Assembly (NCBI RefSeq): GCF_014863585.1
Contig: NZ_CP062253.1
Location: 5,880,001 to 5,944,000 of the forward strand
Reading direction: 5' to 3'
DNA from: Pseudomonas gozinkensis
GTDB lineage: Bacteria > Pseudomonadota > Gammaproteobacteria > Pseudomonadales > Pseudomonadaceae
Length of the DNA: 64,000 bases
The notes under the pieces are model-generated. The model ran no database searches and was not told the origin of the DNA. It saw nothing but the letters and a program-made list of their open reading frames with translations. Shown here one piece after another: positions 41,155 through 50,824 of this stretch. How positions within the stretch are numbered: position 1 is the first letter of the stretch; every line of letters begins with the position of its first letter. The position numbers and the translations under genes were made by a program.

Positions 41155-43077
41155 ATGAGTATCTTTAGCCACTTCCAACAACGCTTCGAATCCACACGCC
41201 AGGAAGAATTCTCCCTGCAGGAGTACCTGGAACTGTGCAAAAAGGATCGCAGTGCCTACGTTTCCGCCGCCGAGCGTCTTTTAATGGCCATCGGAGAACC
41301 GGAACTGCTCGACACCTCGACCAATTCGAGGCTGTCGCGAATCTTCTCCAACAAGGTGATCCGCCGCTATCCGGCCTTTGAAGACTTCCACGGGATGGAA
41401 GAATGCATCGACCAGATCGTGTCGTATTTCCGCCATGCCGCTCAGGGCCTGGAAGAAAAGAAACAGATCCTCTATCTGCTCGGCCCTGTCGGCGGCGGTA
41501 AATCGTCCCTGGCCGAGAAGCTGAAACAACTGATGGAAAAAGTGCCCTTCTATGCCATCAAGGGCTCGCCGGTATTCGAATCGCCCCTGGGTCTGTTCAA
41601 CGCCACCGAAGATGGCGCGATCCTCGAGGAAGACTTCGGCATTCCACGGCGCTATCTGAACACCATCATGTCGCCATGGGCCACCAAGCGCCTGGCCGAA
41701 TTCGGCGGCGACATCAGCCAGTTCCGCGTGGTCAAGCTGTACCCGTCGATCCTCAACCAGATCGCCGTGGCCAAGACCGAACCGGGTGACGAAAACAACC
41801 AGGACATCTCCGCGCTGGTGGGCAAGGTCGATATCCGCAAACTCGAAGAATTCCCGCAGAACGACGCCGACGCCTACAGCTACTCCGGTGCGCTGTGCCG
41901 GGCCAACCAGGGCCTGATGGAATTCGTCGAAATGTTCAAGGCACCGATCAAGGTGCTCCACCCGCTGCTGACCGCCACCCAGGAAGGCAACTACAACAGT
42001 ACCGAAGGCCTGGGCGCGATCCCGTTCACCGGGATTCTGCTGGCCCACTCCAACGAATCGGAGTGGCACACCTTCCGCAACAACAAGAACAACGAAGCCT
42101 TCATCGACCGGATCTACATCGTCAAGGTGCCGTACTGCCTGCGCGTCAGTGACGAAGTGAAGATCTACGACAAGCTGCTGTTCAACAGCTCCCTGTCCAA
42201 AGCCCATTGCGCGCCGGACACCCTGAAGATGCTGGCCCAGTTCACTGTGCTTTCACGCCTGAAGGAGCCGGAAAACTCCAATATCTATTCGAAGATGCGC
42301 GTGTATGACGGCGAAAACCTCAAGGACACCGATCCGAAGGCCAAGTCGATTCAGGAATACCGCGATGCAGCGGGCGTCGACGAAGGCATGAACGGTCTGT
42401 CGACCCGGTTCGCGTTCAAGATCCTGTCCAAGGTCTTCAACTTCGATCCGCATGAAATCGCCGCCAACCCGGTTCACCTGCTCTATGTGCTGGAACAGCA
42501 GATCGAACAGGAACAGTTCCAGGCCGAGACCCGCGAGCGTTACCTGCGTTACCTGAAAGAGTACCTGGCACCGCGTTATATCGAATTCATCGGCAAGGAG
42601 ATCCAGACCGCTTACCTCGAGTCTTACAGCGAGTACGGCCAGAACATTTTCGACCGCTACGTGCTGTATGCGGACTTCTGGATTCAGGATCAGGAATACC
42701 GCGATCCGGAAACCGGCGAGATCCTCAACCGCGTCGCCCTCAACGAGGAGCTGGAAAAAATCGAAAAACCGGCCGGCATCAGCAATCCGAAGGATTTCCG
42801 CAACGAAATCGTCAACTTCGTACTGCGCGCCCGGGCCAACAACAACGGCAAGAATCCGACCTGGCTCAGTTACGAAAAACTGCGGGTGGTCATCGAGAAG
42901 AAAATGTTCTCGAACACCGAAGACCTGCTGCCAGTCATCAGCTTCAACGCCAAGGCCAGCAAAGAGGATCAACAGAAACACAACGACTTCGTTACACGAA
43001 TGGTCGAACGCGGCTACACCGACAAACAGGTACGACTGCTCTCCGAGTGGTATCTGCGGGTCAGAAAATCGCAGTGA
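41155..43077 (+). CDS. prkA: PrkA family protein kinase/AAA protein (YeaG)
   Basis: PrkA (640 residues) has an N-terminal AAA-type domain with the P-loop GPVGGGKSSLAEKL near residue 110 and a C-terminal PrkA domain. The E. coli YeaG protein acts in nitrogen-starvation stress survival. Whether it is a Ser kinase or an ATP-dependent protease-like enzyme is debated. It heads the conserved group prkA-yeaH-spoVR, suggesting a shared stress function. Confidence 0.95.
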   Translation: MSIFSHFQQRFESTRQEEFSLQEYLELCKKDRSAYVSAAERLLMAIGEPELLDTSTNSRLSRIFSNKVIRRYPAFEDFHGMEECIDQIVSYFRHAAQGLEEKKQILYLLGPVGGGKSSLAEKLKQLMEKVPFYAIKGSPVFESPLGLFNATEDGAILEEDFGIPRRYLNTIMSPWATKRLAEFGGDISQFRVVKLYPSILNQIAVAKTEPGDENNQDISALVGKVDIRKLEEFPQNDADAYSYSGALCRANQGLMEFVEMFKAPIKVLHPLLTATQEGNYNSTEGLGAIPFTGILLAHSNESEWHTFRNNKNNEAFIDRIYIVKVPYCLRVSDEVKIYDKLLFNSSLSKAHCAPDTLKMLAQFTVLSRLKEPENSNIYSKMRVYDGENLKDTDPKAKSIQEYRDAAGVDEGMNGLSTRFAFKILSKVFNFDPHEIAANPVHLLYVLEQQIEQEQFQAETRERYLRYLKEYLAPRYIEFIGKEIQTAYLESYSEYGQNIFDRYVLYADFWIQDQEYRDPETGEILNRVALNEELEKIEKPAGISNPKDFRNEIVNFVLRARANNNGKNPTWLSYEKLRVVIEKKMFSNTEDLLPVISFNAKASKEDQQKHNDFVTRMVERGYTDKQVRLLSEWYLRVRKSQ

Positions 43078-43078
43078 G

Positions 43079-43174
43079 GCAGCTGCAAGCTTCTAGCAAC
43101 AAGCTGCAAGCGAACGGCGGATAAGTCCCCACTTCGGGATCTGAGGCGTTTTCGCTTGCAGCTTGAAGCTTACG
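43079..43174. repeat. Imperfect inverted repeat between prkA and yeaH
   Basis: CAAGCTGCAAGCG (43100-43112) pairs exactly with CGCTTGCAGCTTG (43153-43165). The flanks extend the similarity to arms of about 34 bases around a 40-base centre. It fills the 121-base gap inside the operon just before the yeaH ribosome binding site. A solo arm is seen at 26197-26226. Confidence 0.82.
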
Positions 43175-43198
43175 ACTTGAAGCTCCCCGGAGGGGCCT

Positions 43199-44470
43199 AT
43201 GAGCTATGTGATCGACCGACGTCTCAATGGCAAGAACAAGAGCACGGTGAACCGTCAGCGCTTCCTGCGGCGTTACCGTGACCACATCAAGAAGGCTGTC
43301 GAAGAGGCGGTCAGCCGGCGTTCCATCACCGATATGGAGCACGGCGAGCAGATCAGCATTCCCGGTCGCGATATCGATGAACCGGTGCTTCACCATGGTC
43401 GCGGCGGCAAGCAGACCGTGGTTCACCCCGGCAACAAGGAATTCACCGCAGGTGAACACATCGCCCGTCCGCCGGGCGGCGGTGGTGGTCGTGGACCTGG
43501 AAAGGCAGGCAACTCCGGCGAAGGCATGGACGAGTTCGTCTTCCAGATCACCCAGGAAGAATTCCTCGAATTCATGTTCGAGGATCTCGAATTGCCCAAC
43601 CTGGTCAAGCGCAACCTGACCGGCACGGACACTTTCAAGACCGTACGCGCGGGGATCAGCAACGAGGGCAACCCGTCGCGGATCAACATCATCCGTACCC
43701 TTCGTTCCGCCCACGCAAGACGTATTGCCCTGTCGGGCAGCAGTCGCGCGAAACTACGCGAGGTCAAAGAGGAGCTGGCGCGACTGAAACGCGAAGAACC
43801 GGATAACTTCGGCGATATTCAGGAACTCGAGGCCGAAATCGAGAAACTCAGTGCACGCATCCACCGGGTGCCCTTCCTCGATACCTTCGACCTCAAGTAC
43901 AACCTGCTGATCAAGCAGCCGAACCCCAGCTCGAAAGCCGTGATGTTCTGCCTGATGGACGTTTCCGGCTCCATGACCCAGGCGACCAAGGACATCGCCA
44001 AACGGTTTTTCATCCTGTTGTACCTGTTCCTCAAGCGGAACTACGACAAAATCGACGTGGTGTTCATCCGCCACCACACCAGTGCCCGGGAAGTGGACGA
44101 AGAGGAGTTTTTCTATTCCCGCGAGACCGGCGGCACCATCGTTTCCAGCGCCCTGAAACTGATGCAGGAGATCATGGCCGAGCGCTATCCGAGCAATGAA
44201 TGGAACATCTACGCCGCCCAGGCTTCCGACGGCGACAACTGGAACGACGACTCGCCGATCTGCCGCGACATCCTGATCAACCAGATCATGCCGTTCGTGC
44301 AGTACTACACTTACGTGGAGATCACCCCGCGCGAACATCAGGCCCTGTGGTACGAGTACGAGCGCATCGCCGAAGCTTTTTCCGACACTTTTGCCCAGCA
44401 GCAACTGGTCTCGGCCGGGGATATCTATCCGGTCTTCCGTGAACTCTTCCAGCGCAGGTTAGCGACATGA
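43199..44470 (+). CDS. yeaH: YeaH/YhbH family protein (DUF444, VWA-like)
   Basis: A 423-residue partner of PrkA. The C-terminal half is a von Willebrand A-like domain with the metal-site motif [11 protein letters not shown] (about residue 250). A Gly/Pro/Arg-rich basic segment lies near residue 95 ([15 protein letters not shown]). A strong CCGGAGG ribosome binding site precedes it. Its stop overlaps spoVR by 4 bases. Function is inferred from its constant link with prkA and spoVR. Confidence 0.94.
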   Translation: MSYVIDRRLNGKNKSTVNRQRFLRRYRDHIKKAVEEAVSRRSITDMEHGEQISIPGRDIDEPVLHHGRGGKQTVVHPGNKEFTAGEHIARPPGGGGGRGPGKAGNSGEGMDEFVFQITQEEFLEFMFEDLELPNLVKRNLTGTDTFKTVRAGISNEGNPSRINIIRTLRSAHARRIALSGSSRAKLREVKEELARLKREEPDNFGDIQELEAEIEKLSARIHRVPFLDTFDLKYNLLIKQPNPSSKAVMFCLMDVSGSMTQATKDIAKRFFILLYLFLKRNYDKIDVVFIRHHTSAREVDEEEFFYSRETGGTIVSSALKLMQEIMAERYPSNEWNIYAAQASDGDNWNDDSPICRDILINQIMPFVQYYTYVEITPREHQALWYEYERIAEAFSDTFAQQQLVSAGDIYPVFRELFQRRLAT

Positions 44471-46038
44471 CCGCCAAGACCGCCAAAGAGCAGAAGCGCC
44501 AACCCATTTCCACCGGCTCGGAATGGACATTCGAGCTGATCCAGACGTACGACCGCGAAATCGCCCGTATCGCGGCCGGCTATGCCCTGGATACCTACCC
44601 CAACCAGATCGAAGTGATCACCGCCGAACAAATGATGGACGCCTACGCTTCGGTCGGCATGCCGCTGGGCTATCACCATTGGTCCTACGGCAAACACTTC
44701 CTCAGCACCGAGAAATCCTACAGCCGCGGGCAGATGGGGCTGGCGTACGAGATCGTGATCAACTCGGACCCGTGCATCGCGTACCTGATGGAAGAAAACA
44801 CCATCTGCATGCAGGCACTGGTGGTTGCGCACGCGTGCTATGGCCACAACAGCTTCTTCAAGGGCAACTACCTGTTTCGCACCTGGACCGACGCCAGCTC
44901 GATCATCGACTACCTGGTGTTCGCCAAGCAGTACATCATGCAGTGCGAGGAGCGCCACGGGATTGATGCCGTGGAGGATCTGCTGGACTCCTGCCACGCC
45001 CTGATGAACTACGGTGTCGACCGCTACAAACGTCCGTACCCGATTTCCGCCGAGGAAGAGCGACGTCGGCAGAAGGATCGCGAAGAACACCTGCAGAAGC
45101 AGATCAACGACCTGTGGCGCACCATTCCCAAAGGCGCTGACAAGTACAGCGACAAGGACAACGCACGCTTCCCGGCCGAACCGCAGGAGAACATCCTGTA
45201 TTTCATCGAGAAACACGCCCCGCTACTGGAGCCCTGGCAACGGGAGATCGTGCGGATCGTGCGCAAGATCGCCCAGTATTTCTATCCACAGCGCCAGACC
45301 CAGGTGATGAACGAAGGCTGGGCGACGTTCTGGCACTACACGTTGATGAACGACCTGTACGACGAAGGCCTGGTGACCGACGGCTTCATGATGGAGTTCC
45401 TGACGTCCCACACCAGCGTGGTGTTCCAGCCGGGGTTCGACAGCCCTTATTACAACGGCATCAACCCGTATGCGCTGGGCTTTGCGATGTATCGCGACAT
45501 CAGGCGCATGTGCGAAGAACCCACGGAGGAAGACCGCCGCTGGTTCCCGGAAATCGCCGGCAGCGACTGGCTGTCGACCATCAAGTTCGCCATGAGCAGC
45601 TTCAAGGATGAGAGTTTCATCCTGCAGTACCTGTCACCCAAGGTGATCCGCGACCTCAAGCTGTTCAGCATTCTCGATGATGATCAGAAGGACGACCTGC
45701 TGGTGCCCGCGATCCATGACGAGGGCGGCTACCGGATCATTCGCGAAACGCTCGCAGCGCAATACAACCTGGGCAACCGCGAACCGAACGTGCAGATCTA
45801 CAGCATCGACCGCCGCGGCGATCGCTCGCTGACCCTGCGCCACCAGCAACACGACCGCAAACCGCTGGGCGATTCCACCGAGGAGGTCCTAAAACACCTG
45901 CACCGGCTGTGGGGCTTCGACATTCATCTGGAGACCCTGCAGGGCGACCAGATCATGAAGACCCATCATGTTCCGCCCCGCAGCGAACACAACGAGGGGG
46001 ATTACGGTCGACTCGACCTGGCCGTCATTCATCTTTGA
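44467..46038 (+). CDS. SpoVR family protein
   Basis: A 523-residue SpoVR-type protein; the family name comes from a Bacillus spore-cortex gene, but the family is wide in non-sporing bacteria. [28 protein letters not shown] and the tail [12 protein letters not shown] are family blocks. It overlaps yeaH by 4 bases. Its biochemical role is unknown; the trio is linked to stress and stationary-phase survival. Confidence 0.94.
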   Translation: MTAKTAKEQKRQPISTGSEWTFELIQTYDREIARIAAGYALDTYPNQIEVITAEQMMDAYASVGMPLGYHHWSYGKHFLSTEKSYSRGQMGLAYEIVINSDPCIAYLMEENTICMQALVVAHACYGHNSFFKGNYLFRTWTDASSIIDYLVFAKQYIMQCEERHGIDAVEDLLDSCHALMNYGVDRYKRPYPISAEEERRRQKDREEHLQKQINDLWRTIPKGADKYSDKDNARFPAEPQENILYFIEKHAPLLEPWQREIVRIVRKIAQYFYPQRQTQVMNEGWATFWHYTLMNDLYDEGLVTDGFMMEFLTSHTSVVFQPGFDSPYYNGINPYALGFAMYRDIRRMCEEPTEEDRRWFPEIAGSDWLSTIKFAMSSFKDESFILQYLSPKVIRDLKLFSILDDDQKDDLLVPAIHDEGGYRIIRETLAAQYNLGNREPNVQIYSIDRRGDRSLTLRHQQHDRKPLGDSTEEVLKHLHRLWGFDIHLETLQGDQIMKTHHVPPRSEHNEGDYGRLDLAVIHL

Positions 46039-46101
46039 TCCCGTTCAGGCCTCCGAAAGTCCGGCGCAAGGGTTATCCTGTCGGGCCAACGGAGGTTTTT
46101 T

Positions 46102-47331
46102 ATGCAGATTTACAAGGTCGGCGGTGCAGTTCGTGATCGCCTGCTGGGCAAACCGGTCACCGATATCGACTGGGTGGTGGTCGGCGCGACTACGGAAGAA
46201 ATGCTTGCCAAGGGGTTTCGCCCGGTCGGTGCGGATTTCCCGGTTTTTCTTCACCCGAAAAGCGGCGAGGAGTACGCACTCGCCCGCACCGAGCGCAAGA
46301 GCGGTCGCGGTTACGGCGGTTTCACCTTTCACGCCAGCCCCGAGGTTACGCTTGAAGAAGACCTGATCCGCCGTGACCTTACGATCAACGCCATGGCCGA
46401 GGACGACGAGCAAAACCTGACCGACCCCTACCACGGCCAGCGCGACCTCGAAGACCGGGTTCTGCGTCACGTTTCCCCCGCGTTTGCCGAAGATCCGCTC
46501 AGGGTTCTGCGTGTTGCGCGCTTTGCCGCCCGTTACGCGGAGCTGGGTTTCAAGGTAGCGCCCGAGACCCTGGAGCTGATGCGCCAGCTCAGCGAATCGG
46601 GGGAACTGGAAGCCCTGACCGCTGAACGCAGCTGGAAAGAGATTTCCCGCGCACTGATGGAAGAACAGCCCCAAGTCTTCATTCAGGTGCTGCGCGATTG
46701 CGGCGCTTTGAAAGTGTTGATGCCTGAGGTCGATGCCTTGTTCGGCGTGCCGCAGCCGGAAGCCCATCACCCGGAAATCGACAGCGGCATTCACACACTG
46801 AGCGTGCTTGAGCAGTCAGCCCTGCACAAGCAACCGCTGACCGTGCGCTGGGCCTGCCTGCTGCACGACCTGGGCAAAGGGCTGACTCCAGAGGAGGAAT
46901 GGCCGCGACACATCGCTCATGAGCACAAAGGCCTGAAGTTGATCAAAGCGGTCAACGAACGCTTCAAGGCACCGAAGGACTGTCAGGAGCTGGCCTTGCT
47001 GGTCGGTCAATATCACACCCACGGGCATCGCGCCCTGGAGTTGAAAGCTTCGACTTTGCTCGAGTTGCTGCAAAGCTTCGACGTTTACCGCCGACCACAG
47101 CGTTTCGAAGAATTTATCGTCGCCTGCGAGATGGATGCCCGAGGCCGAAAAGGACTTGAGCAGCGCAGTTATCCACAGGCGGATTACCTGCGAGGCGCGG
47201 CCGATGTGGCGCGCGGTGTGGCGGTTCAGCCGTTGCTGGAGAAGGGATTCAAAGGCCCGGAACTGGGCGAGGCGCTCAAGCGCGAACGACTCAAGGCGTT
47301 GAAGGCTTACAAGGAATCGGCGTCGTCCTGA
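46102..47331 (+). CDS. cca: Multifunctional CCA-adding tRNA nucleotidyltransferase
   Basis: Cca (409 residues) builds or repairs the CCA end of tRNA. The class II head has [12 protein letters not shown] and the metal motif DIDWVV near the N-terminus. [10 protein letters not shown] follows. A C-terminal HD phosphohydrolase domain is present (LLHDLGKG), as in the E. coli-like multifunctional enzyme. An AACGGAGG ribosome binding site precedes the ATG. It is convergent with folK. Confidence 0.97.
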   Translation: MQIYKVGGAVRDRLLGKPVTDIDWVVVGATTEEMLAKGFRPVGADFPVFLHPKSGEEYALARTERKSGRGYGGFTFHASPEVTLEEDLIRRDLTINAMAEDDEQNLTDPYHGQRDLEDRVLRHVSPAFAEDPLRVLRVARFAARYAELGFKVAPETLELMRQLSESGELEALTAERSWKEISRALMEEQPQVFIQVLRDCGALKVLMPEVDALFGVPQPEAHHPEIDSGIHTLSVLEQSALHKQPLTVRWACLLHDLGKGLTPEEEWPRHIAHEHKGLKLIKAVNERFKAPKDCQELALLVGQYHTHGHRALELKASTLLELLQSFDVYRRPQRFEEFIVACEMDARGRKGLEQRSYPQADYLRGAADVARGVAVQPLLEKGFKGPELGEALKRERLKALKAYKESASS

Positions 47332-47338
47332 AAACACC

Positions 47339-47364
47339 TGATCCGCCCTCGGGAGGGCGGATCA
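47339..47364. terminator. Hairpin between convergent cca and folK
   Basis: A perfect 11-bp stem, TGATCCGCCCT (47339-47349) with AGGGCGGATCA (47354-47364), has a 4-base loop. The T-tract is weak on both strands (GGTGTTTT on the minus side), so it may be the folK terminator or act in both directions. Confidence 0.8.
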
Positions 47365-47370
47365 GACTGT

Positions 47371-47889
47371 TCAAGAAAGATCTGAAGGCGTGAGCTGAGT
47401 ACCGCGCCACTCAAATCCGACCGGTGCCAGCACCTGATCGATCTGCGCCTCGGCCCACAATGTGGCAAAGCTTTTTCCTACACCGGGATGCACCCGATCC
47501 GGCGCAATCAAAGACAGCGGCCACAGCACAAAAGCATTCTTCAGAATTTCCGCACGAGGCAGGATCAGCCCGTCGAAGTTGCCGGCCAGATCGCCGTACA
47601 ACAACACGTCGATATCCAGCGGCAAGCCCTTGCGATCCGGCGCATAGCGACCGTTGTCCGCTTCAATGAACTTCAAGCGGCGATCCAGTTCGATCAACGG
47701 CAGATCGGTCAAAGCCGCCACCACGAAGTTAAAGAACGGTCCGCTCTTGATCCCCACCGGCTGGCTTTCGAACACAGGCGAACAGCGAATATCCACCAGA
47801 AACGTGGACAAGGCATCCAGGCCGGCCTGCAAATGGGTTTCGCGCTCGATATTGCTACCGAGCCCGAGATAGACCTGAGTCAGCGACAT
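47371..47889 (-). CDS. folK: 6-hydroxymethyl-7,8-dihydropterin pyrophosphokinase
   Basis: HPPK (172 residues) activates the pterin for dihydropteroate synthesis. The start VYLGLGSNIERE and the signature RKGLPLDIDVLLYGD are clear. It overlaps folB by 10 bases, so the two folate genes are translated together; folB comes first. Confidence 0.95.
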   Translation of the reverse strand: MSLTQVYLGLGSNIERETHLQAGLDALSTFLVDIRCSPVFESQPVGIKSGPFFNFVVAALTDLPLIELDRRLKFIEADNGRYAPDRKGLPLDIDVLLYGDLAGNFDGLILPRAEILKNAFVLWPLSLIAPDRVHPGVGKSFATLWAEAQIDQVLAPVGFEWRGTQLTPSDLS

Positions 47890-48236
47890 CCGCGCTCGAT
47901 CTCCACACCCACACCACCCTTGGCGGCCGGTACGGCACCTGGCTTGGTCAGCTTCAGGCGCACCCAGGTGATCTTGAATTCATTCATCAGCACTTCAACC
48001 AGACGCTCGGCGAAGGTCTCGACCAGTTGATACTGGGATTGCTCGGCAAAAGCCTGGATCCGCGTGGACACACTGGCGTAATCGAGCGCCAGGGTCAGGT
48101 CGTCACCGGCGGCAGCCGGGCGATTGTCCCAGGCGAAGCTCAAATCAAGACGCAGGCACTGTCGGATGCCGCGCTCCCAGTCGTAGGCACCGATCACGGT
48201 GTCGACTTCCAGGCCCTCGATAAACACTCTGTCCAA
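47880..48236 (-). CDS. folB: Dihydroneopterin aldolase
   Basis: FolB (118 residues) makes the folate precursor from dihydroneopterin. [21 protein letters not shown] is the family N-terminus (here quoted in part), and the catalytic Lys lies near [11 protein letters not shown]. The TTG at 48236 with GGAG at 48243-48246 upstream fits better than the in-frame ATG eight codons further up. It is divergent from plsY. Confidence 0.92.
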   Translation of the reverse strand: MDRVFIEGLEVDTVIGAYDWERGIRQCLRLDLSFAWDNRPAAAGDDLTLALDYASVSTRIQAFAEQSQYQLVETFAERLVEVLMNEFKITWVRLKLTKPGAVPAAKGGVGVEIERGCR

Positions 48237-48310
48237 GCACTTTTCTCCGCTGCACGACAAGGGCGCAATGCGCCGTTAGAATCAGGGCGTCCTCGCCCGG
48301 AATAGTTAGC

Positions 48311-48880
48311 ATGTTTTGGTTACTGGCGATCCTCGCCTACCTGCTCGGCTCTCTGTCCTTCGCCATTTTGCTCAGCCGCCTGACCGGAAATCCGGATCCG
48401 CGAATGAGTGGCTCGGGCAATGCCGGTGCCACCAACATGCTGCGCCTGGCCGGCCGCAAACTCGCGATACTGACCCTGCTGGGTGATCTGTGCAAAGGCC
48501 TGCTGCCGGTGCTGATCGCTTCGGCAATGGGCCTTTCGCTGCAGGATCAGGCGTGGATCGGCGTCTGCGCCGTGATCGGTCACCTGTTCCCGTTGTACTT
48601 CCGCTTTCGCGGCGGCAAGGGCGTCGCCACGGCGGCCGGCATGCTGCTGGGCCTGTATCCACCCGCAGCGCTGCTGGCCGTGTGCGCCTGGCTGCTGACG
48701 TTCTACCTGACCCGCACCAGCTCGCTGGCAGCGTTGATCGCCACCCCCCTGACCCTGCCGTTGCTGGCCTGGCAGGAACCGGCAGCGCTGTTGCCGATGA
48801 GCACGCTGACCCTGCTGATCGTCTGGCGCCACCGGGGCAATCTACGCGACCTGTTCGCCGGGCGCGAACGGCATTTTTAA
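48311..48880 (+). CDS. plsY: Glycerol-3-phosphate acyltransferase PlsY
   Basis: PlsY (189 residues) acylates glycerol-3-phosphate from acyl-phosphate, the first step of phospholipid synthesis. It is a multi-helix membrane protein with the active-site motifs [11 protein letters not shown] and [13 protein letters not shown]. It is a single gene with a short divergent promoter region shared with folB. Confidence 0.96.
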   Translation: MFWLLAILAYLLGSLSFAILLSRLTGNPDPRMSGSGNAGATNMLRLAGRKLAILTLLGDLCKGLLPVLIASAMGLSLQDQAWIGVCAVIGHLFPLYFRFRGGKGVATAAGMLLGLYPPAALLAVCAWLLTFYLTRTSSLAALIATPLTLPLLAWQEPAALLPMSTLTLLIVWRHRGNLRDLFAGRERHF

Positions 48881-48903
48881 ATACCGCACATGAGCGCCGC
48901 TCA

Positions 48904-49929
48904 TCACAGCGCCGACAGTTGCTCCATCGGCCAGCGCGCCTGCACGCTGATCGCCAGACTTTCCTGCTGACCGGCCTGCAAACGCTGGCAGCCGGCAAAC
49001 GCGATCATCGCGCCGTTATCGGTGCAAAACTCGGGACGGGCATAGAACACATCGCCCTTCATGTCGCCGAGCATTTTCTCCAGCGAAACACGCAACGCCT
49101 TGTTGGCACTGACGCCGCCGGCGATCACCAGACGCTTCATGCCGGCCTGCTTCAGGGCACGCTTGCACTTGATGGTCAAAGTCTCCACCACGGCCTGCTG
49201 GAACGCCAGCGCGATGTCGCAACGGGCTTGCTCGCTGTCGTCCCCGGCACTGACGCACTGCTGCCAGGTATTGAGGGCGAAGGTCTTCAGGCCGCTGAAG
49301 CTGAAATCCAGGCCCGGGCGATCACACATCGGACGCGGGAAGGTGAAACGCCCTGCGACGCCCTTCTCTGCCAGCTTGGCGATTTCCGGTCCGCCCGGAT
49401 AATTCAGGCCCATCATTTTTGCAGTCTTGTCGAAAGCTTCGCCCGCGGCATCGTCCAGCGTCTCGCCGAGCAGGCTGTATCGGCCGATGCCATCGACCTG
49501 AACCAGCTGCGTATGACCACCGGAGACCAACAAAGCGACGAACGGGAATTCCGGCGGTTTCGGCTCCAGCATTGGCGCCAGCAAGTGGCCTTCCATGTGG
49601 TGCACGCCTAGCGCCGGAATACCCCAGGCAAACGCCAGCGCCTGGGCGCATGACGCACCCACCAGCAGCGCCCCGACCAGGCCAGGACCCGCGGTGTAGG
49701 CGATGGCGTCGATCTCGGTTGGCACGCAGTCGGCCTCGGCCAGCACCTGACGAATCAGGGGCAGCATGCGCTTGACGTGATCGCGTGAGGCCAGCTCCGG
49801 CACCACGCCGCCATAGACGCGGTGCAGGTCGATCTGACTGAACAGCGCGTCGGCCAGCAGGCCGCGTTCGCTGTCGTACAAAGCGACGCCGGTTTCGTCG
49901 CAGGAAGTTTCTAATCCCAGTACTAGCAT
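48904..49929 (-). CDS. tsaD: tRNA N6-threonylcarbamoyladenosine transferase
   Basis: TsaD (341 residues) transfers the threonylcarbamoyl group to A37 of ANN-reading tRNAs. [15 protein letters not shown] opens the ASKHA fold; the metal His motif is [11 protein letters not shown], followed by [10 protein letters not shown] and FSFSGLKT. It is divergent from rpsU (200 bases apart), an arrangement common in this genus. Confidence 0.97.
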   Translation of the reverse strand: MLVLGLETSCDETGVALYDSERGLLADALFSQIDLHRVYGGVVPELASRDHVKRMLPLIRQVLAEADCVPTEIDAIAYTAGPGLVGALLVGASCAQALAFAWGIPALGVHHMEGHLLAPMLEPKPPEFPFVALLVSGGHTQLVQVDGIGRYSLLGETLDDAAGEAFDKTAKMMGLNYPGGPEIAKLAEKGVAGRFTFPRPMCDRPGLDFSFSGLKTFALNTWQQCVSAGDDSEQARCDIALAFQQAVVETLTIKCKRALKQAGMKRLVIAGGVSANKALRVSLEKMLGDMKGDVFYARPEFCTDNGAMIAFAGCQRLQAGQQESLAISVQARWPMEQLSAL

Positions 49930-50128
49930 GGGTTTGCGCCTTGTTTAGGCTGAATTCGAAGGCGCGCATAATAGTCGCCGCGTGATGCCCCGACCAGCGG
50001 TTTTCGATCAGAGGCTTTGCATTCCGAGCGATGAGGGGTTAACATCCGCAACCCTTAAAAACCGACGTCTTCAAGTGCTCTTTTGCCGCGAGGATGTTGA
50101 CCCCGGTAATGAATGAAGGTAGCTCTGG

Positions 50129-50344
50129 ATGCCAGCCGTCAAAGTTAAAGAGAACGAACCCTTCGACGTAGCTCTGCGTCGTTTCAAGCGCTCCTGCGAA
50201 AAAGCCGGTGTACTGGCTGAAGTTCGTAGCCGCGAATTTTACGAGAAGCCAACTTCTGAGCGTAAGCGCAAGGCAGCTGCTGCTGTTAAGCGTCACGCCA
50301 AGAAAGTTCAGCGCGAACAGCGCCGCGCCGTTCGTCTGTACTAA
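50129..50344 (+). CDS. rpsU: 30S ribosomal protein S21
   Basis: S21 (71 residues) is a small, basic protein needed for initiation. [20 protein letters not shown] and the Arg/Lys-rich C-terminus ending VRLY match the family in full. It heads the macromolecular synthesis group with dnaG and rpoD. Its promoter lies in the 199-base gap from tsaD; no hexamer pair stands out clearly. Confidence 0.97.
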
Positions 50345-50824
50345 TACACAGACGATCGTAGCAAGCTTCTGCCAAGCCCGGCCCTCAGCCGGGCTAATGG
50401 CATTTGCGTAAAACGCTTGATGCTTCACCGTCGAAGCCGCAGATGCGACCGAGACAAACCCGCTTCACCGCGTCAGGCCTGGCTCTTTTGCCAGCGGTGC
50501 ACGTCTTTTCTGACGAGCCTTTCAAGGCTACTGACGAGCACACCCACTGATTCCTCTTACGACGATCAGCCCAAGGCACCTGCTTGCGTGCCCGCTTCAT
50601 GAGCTATCCGAGGCCGATTACAGGCCGTCAGCGGATTCAGCGCAACATTTTCGAATAGTCGAAGACTGATGAGTACTAACGTCAGTGGATTTTCGGCAGA
50701 TACACTTCCCGACAGCGATTACGCAAACGACACCGGTCGAGCAGCCCTTTGTGCGCGCATCACTCAATGACCCGCGTCCGGCTGCCTTTCGCATCGGATC
50801 CATTACAGCGCAGACGAGAACGCC
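50345..50824. other. Long non-coding gap between rpsU and dnaG
   Basis: Four hundred and eighty bases with no convincing gene. A GC hairpin (50375-50395) follows rpsU, and smaller palindromes occur, such as AGCCTTtcAAGGCT near 50515-50530. Open frames here are short and without family match. In P. aeruginosa a YqeY-type gene occurs between rpsU and dnaG, as I recall; no trace of one is seen. The 3' half must carry the dnaG promoter region. Confidence 0.7.
50375..50395 (+). terminator. Hairpin after rpsU (attenuator-like)
   Basis: The 8-bp stem AGCCCGGC (50375-50382) with GCCGGGCT (50388-50395) begins 31 bases after the rpsU stop. There is no proper T-tract (AATGGCATTT follows), which suggests partial termination or a processing site, as in the E. 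coli rpsU-dnaG-rpoD operon. Confidence 0.65.

Noticed and set aside
50417..50602. 61-codon ORF in the rpsU-dnaG gap
   Set aside because: No ribosome binding site, atypical composition (Arg/Ser/Cys-rich), and no similarity that I recognise.
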